A stretch of DNA of 7,554 nucleotides from assembly GCA_905214305.1 (NCBI GenBank), contig CAJMLK010000083.1, forward strand, positions 1-7,554, written 5' to 3'. The notes beneath the pieces are model-generated. The model was given only the letters and a program-made list of their open reading frames with translations. It was not told the origin of the DNA and did not search any database. The translations under genes were made by a program, and so were the position numbers. Positions 1 to 3,727 of the stretch are shown piece by piece. The DNA is from an uncultured bacterium (lineage in GTDB: Bacteria > Desulfobacterota > Desulfovibrionia > Desulfovibrionales > Desulfovibrionaceae). Each line of letters begins with the position of its first letter. The first letter of the stretch is position 1.

Positions 1-5
1 GGAGT

Positions 6-52
6 GCAGAGGGGGCCTCGGAGGGGCAAAGCCCCTAACAGGCCCCCTCTGC
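6..52. repeat. Long nested inverted repeat (hairpin) downstream of the nitroreductase gene
   Basis: A perfect 13-bp inverted repeat (arms 6-18 and 40-52, GCAGAGGGGGCCT and its complement) encloses a second perfect 6-bp hairpin (22-27 and 31-36, AGGGGC with an AAA loop). The two stems are separated by three unpaired bases on each side. As RNA on either strand this would be extremely stable. It lies about 100 bases past the stop of the minus-strand nitroreductase gene and could end or protect that transcript, but there is no T-run after it on either strand, so it is not a canonical intrinsic terminator. It may instead be a dispersed intergenic repeat. Bases 53-154 hold no gene that I can support; they contain a perfect 10-bp palindrome, GTCAGCTGAC, at 81-90. 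Confidence 0.7.
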
Positions 53-154
53 CGCGCGCCGCGCAGGCGGCCCAAATGAAGTCAGCTGACGGGCTGCAGT
101 AATACCTGCTCCCCTGCCGCGTGCCACGTGTCCCAACCGGCTACCGCCCGCCGC

Positions 155-979
155 CTACTTCCAGGTAATATGGGCATTCTTGCGCGGCGGCCTTGCATGG
201 GCCTTGAAACGCGGATAACCCATCATCTGCGCGGCAAAAGCCATTTCACCTTCACGGATGCCGAGAAAATCCCGCACTTCCTGCGCGGCGGGGTGCTCGA
301 AGGCCATGCACAAATACCCGGCCCAACAGCAGCCGATGCCTCTGGCCTGCGCCAGCAGCTCAAGATAGGTAGCGGCAATAACGGCATCAGGCTGGCCCCA
401 GCGCCACTGGGGAGCAACCACCACGGCCAGCTGCGGGGCGGTGCGGGTAATGACATCCACGCCCCTGTCCCATGCGCGCACAAGTCCGCCGGCATGCATG
501 GCTTCGTCAAGCTCCGGGTCGATGCGGGGCAGTTCGCGCATCCACGCCACCACGAGTTCGGCCAGTTGCAGCACACGCTCCCGCGAGTCCAGCAGAATCC
601 AGCGCAGATTCTGCGTATTTTTTGCCGTAGGCGCAAAGCGCACGGCCGCAAGCAGGTCTTCCAGCTCCTCGCGAGGGATGGTCCTGTCCTTGAAATTGCG
701 CACCGAACGGCGCGAAAAAGCAAGTTCGTCGGCCTGACGTGGCGTGGGCATGTCCTGCGCGCTGAGGGGGCGGCAGTCTTCACGCTCAAGCCCGGGAGCC
801 GTACAGGCCAGCGTGGGACAAAAGGCCATGCACTGACCACAGCCGAGGCAATATACTGCCTTGTGCTTGTCCAGAACAGGATAGGCGCCAGGTTCGGCGT
901 CAATAATATGCACAGGGCAAACAAGGGCGCAGATGCCGTCCTTGCGGCACAGATCATGATCAACAGTAAATACGTTCAT
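155..979 (-). CDS. Ferredoxin-nitroreductase fusion protein (4Fe-4S dicluster domain plus FMN nitroreductase domain)
   Basis: The 274-residue product joins an N-terminal bacterial-type ferredoxin domain to a nitroreductase fold. Residues 1-60 carry two cluster motifs: C11-x5-C17-x3-C21-P, and C44-x2-C47-x2-C50-x3-C54-P. The usual second cysteine of the first motif is replaced by Asp14 (C-R-K-D-G-I-C). From about residue 88 the sequence SRRSVRNF is the typical nitroreductase opening that contacts FMN phosphate. The stretch FAPTAKNTQN near residue 115 and GIGCCWAGYL near 215 are also family-typical. Such fusions are known to be predicted oxidoreductases passing electrons from iron-sulfur clusters to FMN; the substrate is unknown and should not be read as nitroaromatics. 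The protein is probably cytoplasmic, as no signal peptide is seen. The ATG at 979 is preceded by CGGAGC about 7 bases upstream, supporting this start. The gene stands alone, with noncoding DNA on both sides. Family assignment is firm; physiological role is open. Confidence 0.93.
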   Translation of the reverse strand: MNVFTVDHDLCRKDGICALVCPVHIIDAEPGAYPVLDKHKAVYCLGCGQCMAFCPTLACTAPGLEREDCRPLSAQDMPTPRQADELAFSRRSVRNFKDRTIPREELEDLLAAVRFAPTAKNTQNLRWILLDSRERVLQLAELVVAWMRELPRIDPELDEAMHAGGLVRAWDRGVDVITRTAPQLAVVVAPQWRWGQPDAVIAATYLELLAQARGIGCCWAGYLCMAFEHPAAQEVRDFLGIREGEMAFAAQMMGYPRFKAHARPPRKNAHITWK

Positions 980-1139
980 ATATGCTCCGATTCTTTTCCG
1001 GTGGGCGAGTCTGCCCTCTTTGCGGCATCACTGCCTGCCGGGTCATAAAAAAGCTGTTTGACGAGTGTGGATAAACCTTGCGCATGCGCGTCGCCCCAAT
1101 TTGCGGCGGATGCTTGCGGGACGGAACACCGCCCGGGGC

Positions 1140-1169
1140 AGCCGCACAGCCGCACAGCCGCACAGCCGC
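1140..1169. repeat. 8-bp tandem repeat, 3.75 copies
   Basis: The unit AGCCGCAC occurs three times in a row (1140-1147, 1148-1155, 1156-1163) followed by a partial fourth copy, AGCCGC. It lies in the 283-base noncoding stretch between the nitroreductase gene start and the cheZ stop. The unit length is not a multiple of three and no credible gene overlaps it. It is a simple sequence repeat prone to slippage; no function is evident. Confidence 0.85.
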
Positions 1170-1205
1170 GGGGCATGTCGCGCCTTGCGCCTGACGCAGC
1201 GCAAA

Positions 1206-1234
1206 GGAGGTCCCTTTTTGTCAAAGGAACCTCC
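1206..1234 (-). terminator. Inverted repeat downstream of cheZ, possible terminator
   Basis: Arms GGAGGT (1206-1211) and ACCTCC (1229-1234) pair perfectly, continue after one mismatch with CCTTT/AAAGG, and leave a 5-base loop at 1218-1222. The hairpin starts about 29 bases past the cheZ stop on the minus strand, the right place for a terminator. However, only TTT follows the stem in that direction; the 7-base T-run lies before the stem. It is therefore either a weak terminator or a repeat element. The rest of 980-1262 holds only this hairpin and the 8-bp tandem repeat. Confidence 0.5.
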
Positions 1235-1262
1235 CACAAAAAAACGGATGGCAAACGCGCGC

Positions 1263-1898
1263 CTACATGCCGAGCTGGCTGAGCATGTCGTCAATGGCGC
1301 CCTGCGAAACGCCGTTGTTGTCCGGCCCTTTAAGTTTTTCAGCCTTGCGCTGCCGACGGAATTCCTCCACGGCCTGCCGGGCCTCGTCCTGCAGGGAGGC
1401 AGCGTCCTTTTGCGGATCCTTTTCCGCGCCTTCCATAATAAGGCCCGAAGAAAGATACAGTTCCACCACGGTATTTTCGATCTTGTTCAGCGTGGTGACT
1501 ACCCGCTTGATCCGCTGGCCGGTGATGTCCTGAAAGCTCAGTGTGGTGAGCACACTTGTGAGGTCATCGCCCATCTGCCGGTTGTTGGCCTCAAGCAGGG
1601 CGATCTGTGTGGAAGAGGCCGTACCCTCGCGCACATGCGCCAGCAGTTCGGCATTTTGCTCCTGTATGTCCAGGTGGCGCTCCACAATTTCCATAATGGA
1701 CATGGTGGCGCTTTCCGTGGCTTTGAGCACCTCGTCAAGCTGATCCGTGGCTTCATGAAAGAGTGCATCCGTGCCGGATTCAGCCGGCGGCCTGCTGTCG
1801 GAAGCCGTGGATATCTGCTGATAGATATCCTTGAGTCCCTGGCGCATGTCCGTGCTCAGTTGCCTGTACACGGCGGGCTCGGCCTTTTTCTCGCTCAT
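1263..1898 (-). CDS. cheZ: Protein phosphatase CheZ (CheY-P phosphatase)
   Basis: CheZ dephosphorylates the response regulator CheY-P and so resets the signal to the flagellar motor. The 211-residue product has the CheZ catalytic signature S-F-Q-D-I-T-G-Q-R-I-K-R at 121-132. Asp124 and Gln128 correspond to the active-site Asp143 and Gln147 of the E. coli enzyme. Residues 44-150 are predicted to be long helices, as expected for the four-helix bundle of the CheZ dimer. A charged linker (160-197) leads to a C-terminal peptide, A-I-D-D-M-L-S-Q-L-G-M (201-211), which closely resembles the CheY-docking tail of E. coli CheZ. The ATG at 1898 has an AAAGGTG ribosome site about 5 bases upstream. No other chemotaxis gene lies in the window, and a terminator hairpin separates it from cpoB, so it is probably its own transcription unit. 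A sigma-28-like -10 box lies just upstream. Both active-site residues are intact and length is normal for the family. Confidence 0.92.
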   Translation of the reverse strand: MSEKKAEPAVYRQLSTDMRQGLKDIYQQISTASDSRPPAESGTDALFHEATDQLDEVLKATESATMSIMEIVERHLDIQEQNAELLAHVREGTASSTQIALLEANNRQMGDDLTSVLTTLSFQDITGQRIKRVVTTLNKIENTVVELYLSSGLIMEGAEKDPQKDAASLQDEARQAVEEFRRQRKAEKLKGPDNNGVSQGAIDDMLSQLGM

Positions 1899-1916
1899 GC
1901 ATGCACCTTTACGCCG

Positions 1917-1924
1917 TTACCGGC
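1917..1924 (-). promoter_or_regulatory. Sigma-28 (FliA)-like -10 box before cheZ
   Basis: On the minus strand this reads GCCGGTAA, a 7-of-8 match to the flagellar sigma factor -10 consensus GCCGATAA. It sits 18 bases before the cheZ start codon, giving a very short leader. No good -35 (TAAA) is visible at the expected distance, so the call rests on one half-site and on the gene being a chemotaxis gene. The same bases form a 5-bp hairpin with a GTAA loop (CGCCG 1912-1916, CGGCG 1921-1925), which is a competing explanation. Confidence 0.3.
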
Positions 1925-1945
1925 GCTGTTGAAAAAGACAATGAC

Positions 1946-1975
1946 AAACCGCCGCGCCGTATGACGGCGCGGCGG
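1946..1975 (-). terminator. Intrinsic terminator after cpoB
   Basis: A perfect 12-bp GC-rich stem (CCGCCGCGCCGT at 1949-1960, its complement at 1964-1975) with a 3-base loop lies 11 bases past the cpoB stop. On the minus strand it is followed by TTTGTCATTGTCTTTTT, an interrupted T-rich tail. It plausibly ends the ileS-lspA-cpoB transcript and isolates cheZ. The tail is imperfect, so some read-through into cheZ is possible. Confidence 0.72.
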
Positions 1976-1985
1976 CGGACCGATT

Positions 1986-2969
1986 TTACTTGTTGGTCTT
2001 CAGGAAGGTCTTGGCTCGGGCAGCTTCGGGCGAATTGGGGTACTTTTTGATCAGTTCCTCCATCCTCGCCTTGGCCGCCGCGCTCTGGTTCAGCTTGCTG
2101 AAGCTGATGCCCTGCTTGAGATACGCGCCGGGGGCGCTGGAAGACTTGGGGTATTCCTTGATCACCTTGTCATAGGAAAGTGCCGCATCCGCAAACTGGT
2201 TGCGCTGGAAGTAGCACTCCGCAAGGTAGAACTGGGCTTCAGAGGCCAGATTGTGGCCCTTGTAGTTTTTCAGAAAGTCGGTGAACGAGCGCTGAGCCTC
2301 GTCATATTTACGGGCATTGTAGGCATTGACGCCCGCGTCAAAAAGGGCCAGCGAGATGTCTTTTTGCGGCACTTGCACCTGTGCCTGCGGCTGGGGCGAG
2401 GGCTGGCCCCAGGTGCTGCCATCAGGAACCTGAGCCGGAACCTGTGCAGCCGTGCTCGCGGCCTGCCCGCCATAGGGCTGCACACCTTCAGGCACGGAGG
2501 CCGCATAGCCTGTGCTGCCCGCGGCCACAGTGCCCGCAGCGGCCTGACCGTACGTGGGCATGCCGTAACTGGGCGCCGGGGCCGCAGCCGGGGCGGACGC
2601 CGCAAAGGGTGCAGCGGCCGCTGCAGACGGCGGCTCACCAAGGTTCAGGTTCAGGGCCATGCTGCGCTCAACCTGGCGCAGGGCCTCGTCGTGCCGGTTT
2701 ACGCGATCCACAAGGGCGCGCGCGCCACCGGCATTGTTGAGGTCATCCATCTGACCCTTGACGGTATTCAGTTCCTGCCGCAGCGCCTGTATCTGATTCC
2801 AGGCGTCGGCCTGCGAGGGCTGCATCTGCCGCAACTGCACGTCGTGCTGCTGCACCTGCTGTTCAAGGCTGAGGCTGCCGCTGCTGGAACTGCCGCCGGA
2901 TACGCAGGCGCTCAGCGGCAGAGCAGCGCAAGCCAGCGTTACAAGGCACAATGAACGGAATGTGCGCAT
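1986..2969 (-). CDS. cpoB: CpoB/YbgF-type periplasmic TPR lipoprotein (Tol-Pal associated)
   Basis: CpoB (YbgF) couples outer-membrane constriction by Tol-Pal to septal peptidoglycan synthesis in E. coli. Counting 327 residues from the ATG at 2969, the product has a type II signal peptide with lipobox L-S-A-C and predicted lipidated Cys22, followed by a Ser/Gly-rich tether. A Gln-rich coiled coil spans about 35-105, with VQQHDVQLRQ and ALRQELNTVKGQ heptads. An Ala/Pro/Gln-rich linker covers about 113-203. The C-terminal 120 residues hold three TPR-like repeats typical of YbgF, beginning near A-L-F-D-A-G-V-N-A-Y and including F-Y-L-A-E-C-Y-F. The frame is open to a TTG at 2987, but the ATG at 2969 has AGAGGA 4-5 bases upstream and gives a proper signal peptide, so it is preferred. 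Val follows the Cys, so no Asp+2 inner-membrane retention signal is seen. E. coli CpoB is not a lipoprotein. It closes the operon with lspA; no tol or pal genes are nearby. Confidence 0.88.
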   Translation of the reverse strand: MRTFRSLCLVTLACAALPLSACVSGGSSSSGSLSLEQQVQQHDVQLRQMQPSQADAWNQIQALRQELNTVKGQMDDLNNAGGARALVDRVNRHDEALRQVERSMALNLNLGEPPSAAAAAPFAASAPAAAPAPSYGMPTYGQAAAGTVAAGSTGYAASVPEGVQPYGGQAASTAAQVPAQVPDGSTWGQPSPQPQAQVQVPQKDISLALFDAGVNAYNARKYDEAQRSFTDFLKNYKGHNLASEAQFYLAECYFQRNQFADAALSYDKVIKEYPKSSSAPGAYLKQGISFSKLNQSAAAKARMEELIKKYPNSPEAARAKTFLKTNK

Positions 2970-2973
2970 AATA

Positions 2974-2979
2974 TCCTCT
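2974..2979 (-). promoter_or_regulatory. Ribosome binding site that fixes the cpoB start
   Basis: AGAGGA on the minus strand lies 4 bases before the ATG at 2969. It favours this start over the in-frame TTG at 2987, which overlaps the stop codon of the upstream gene. Confidence 0.7.
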
Positions 2980-2983
2980 TTTT

Positions 2984-3190
2984 TCAAATTTGCACTTTTC
3001 CCAGGGCTTTTTTACGCCCGGTGAAAATATAGATGATGCCGCCGATGACCGGCAAAAAAACCACCAGCACGAGCCACAGCGCCCTTTGCTGGGGCGTGGA
3101 AAACTCATGCCCCCATATGTGTATGATGCTCCACAGCGTGGGGATCATAGGAATCATGACCAGCACCACATGCCACCAGTGAAAGATCAT
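2984..3190 (-). CDS. Small two-helix membrane protein, PLDc_N-type domain
   Basis: The 68-residue product has two hydrophobic segments, about residues 4-24 (WWHVVLVMIPMIPTLWSIIH) and 39-57 (LWLVLVVFLPVIGGIIYIF). A basic tail, TGRKKALGKVQI, follows. The pattern W-L-(x)n-P-V-I-G-G-I-I-Y-I-F-T-G-R matches the PLDc_N family (the short membrane domain also found at the N-terminus of cardiolipin synthases). Free-standing proteins of this family are common and lack the catalytic HKD domain, as here, so no enzyme activity is expected. Molecular function is unknown. The ATG overlaps the lspA stop (ATGA), and a strong AAAGGAGGGAG site lies within the lspA end; a longer reading from 3268 would merely run antiparallel to no known family and lacks this signal. 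Translational coupling to lspA is likely. Positive charge after helix 2 suggests a cytoplasmic C-terminus. It may act at the inner membrane with its operon partners, but that is only inference. Confidence 0.85.
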   Translation of the reverse strand: MIFHWWHVVLVMIPMIPTLWSIIHIWGHEFSTPQQRALWLVLVVFLPVIGGIIYIFTGRKKALGKVQI

Positions 3191-3723
3191 GCGGCACTCC
3201 CTCCTTTGCCGGAGGATTTTCCGGCTTTGCTGCCCTTTTCGTTTCCGTTTTCGGGCGGTTTGCGCCACATGATGACGCAGGCCAGTGCGGCCCCCACGAA
3301 GATGGCCGAATCCGCCACATTAAAGGCTGGCCAGTGCCAGTCGCCCCAGTAGACATCCAGAAAGTCCACCACCGCCCGAAAGCGGATGCGGTCCACCAGA
3401 TTGCCCAGGGCGCCACCCATGACCAGTCCCAATCCGGCAAAGAGCCAGGGTTCGTCATGCGAGCTGCGCACCAGCATCAGTATGGCCCATACGGCCACCA
3501 CCGTGGCCCCGAGGAACAGCCAGAACTGCCATTCGATATCCGAACGGTTCAGAAAGCCGAAGGCCGCTCCCCTGTTGCGGATGTTCACAAGGTCAAACAG
3601 ACCCTCAATAACCGGCACGGAACGGTGCTCCGGTATGGTCTGCATGACAATATACTTTGTCAGCTGGTCAAGCGCCAGCGCCAACAGGGCCATGCCCCCA
3701 AGGATTCGATAACGCCTGCGCAT
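3187..3723 (-). CDS. lspA: Lipoprotein signal peptidase (signal peptidase II)
   Basis: LspA is the inner-membrane aspartic protease that cuts the signal peptide from diacylglyceryl-modified prolipoproteins. The 178-residue product shows all family marks. These are D19-Q-L-T-K in the first helix, N50-R-G-A-A-F, then G-N-L-V-D111-R and F-N-V-A-D138-S. Asp111 and Asp138 match the catalytic pair of the E. coli enzyme. Four membrane helices are visible at roughly 8-27, 66-85, 92-109 and 137-153. The last 25 residues form a Lys/Gly/Ser-rich tail (including GSKAGKSSGKGG) beyond the usual end of the family; part of it encodes the ribosome site of the next gene. The ATG at 3723 lies 4 bases past the ileS stop and gives the standard N-terminus; its own ribosome site is weak (a GAG about 5 bases upstream), consistent with coupling to ileS. 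The ileS-lspA pairing is conserved in many proteobacteria. The downstream cpoB product is a probable substrate. Confidence 0.96.
   Translation of the reverse strand: MRRRYRILGGMALLALALDQLTKYIVMQTIPEHRSVPVIEGLFDLVNIRNRGAAFGFLNRSDIEWQFWLFLGATVVAVWAILMLVRSSHDEPWLFAGLGLVMGGALGNLVDRIRFRAVVDFLDVYWGDWHWPAFNVADSAIFVGAALACVIMWRKPPENGNEKGSKAGKSSGKGGSAA
3197..3207 (-). promoter_or_regulatory. Strong Shine-Dalgarno for the PLDc_N gene, inside lspA
   Basis: AAAGGAGGGAG on the minus strand lies 6-9 bases before the ATG at 3190. It forms part of the lspA codons for Gly-Lys-Gly-Gly-Ser-Ala-Ala-stop. It is the strongest ribosome site in this operon and fixes the start of the small membrane protein. Confidence 0.85.
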
Positions 3724-3727
3724 GTTC

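Noticed and set aside
128..1048. A 306-codon open frame on the + strand opposite the nitroreductase gene
   Set aside because: It is a shadow of the minus-strand gene with its two Cys motifs and nitroreductase signatures, and has no convincing ribosome site.
1065..1964. A + strand frame opposite cheZ with AAAGGAGG 7 bases before a TTG at 1218
   Set aside because: The Shine-Dalgarno-like sequence is one arm of the 1206-1234 inverted repeat, and the frame is antisense to cheZ with no recognisable product.
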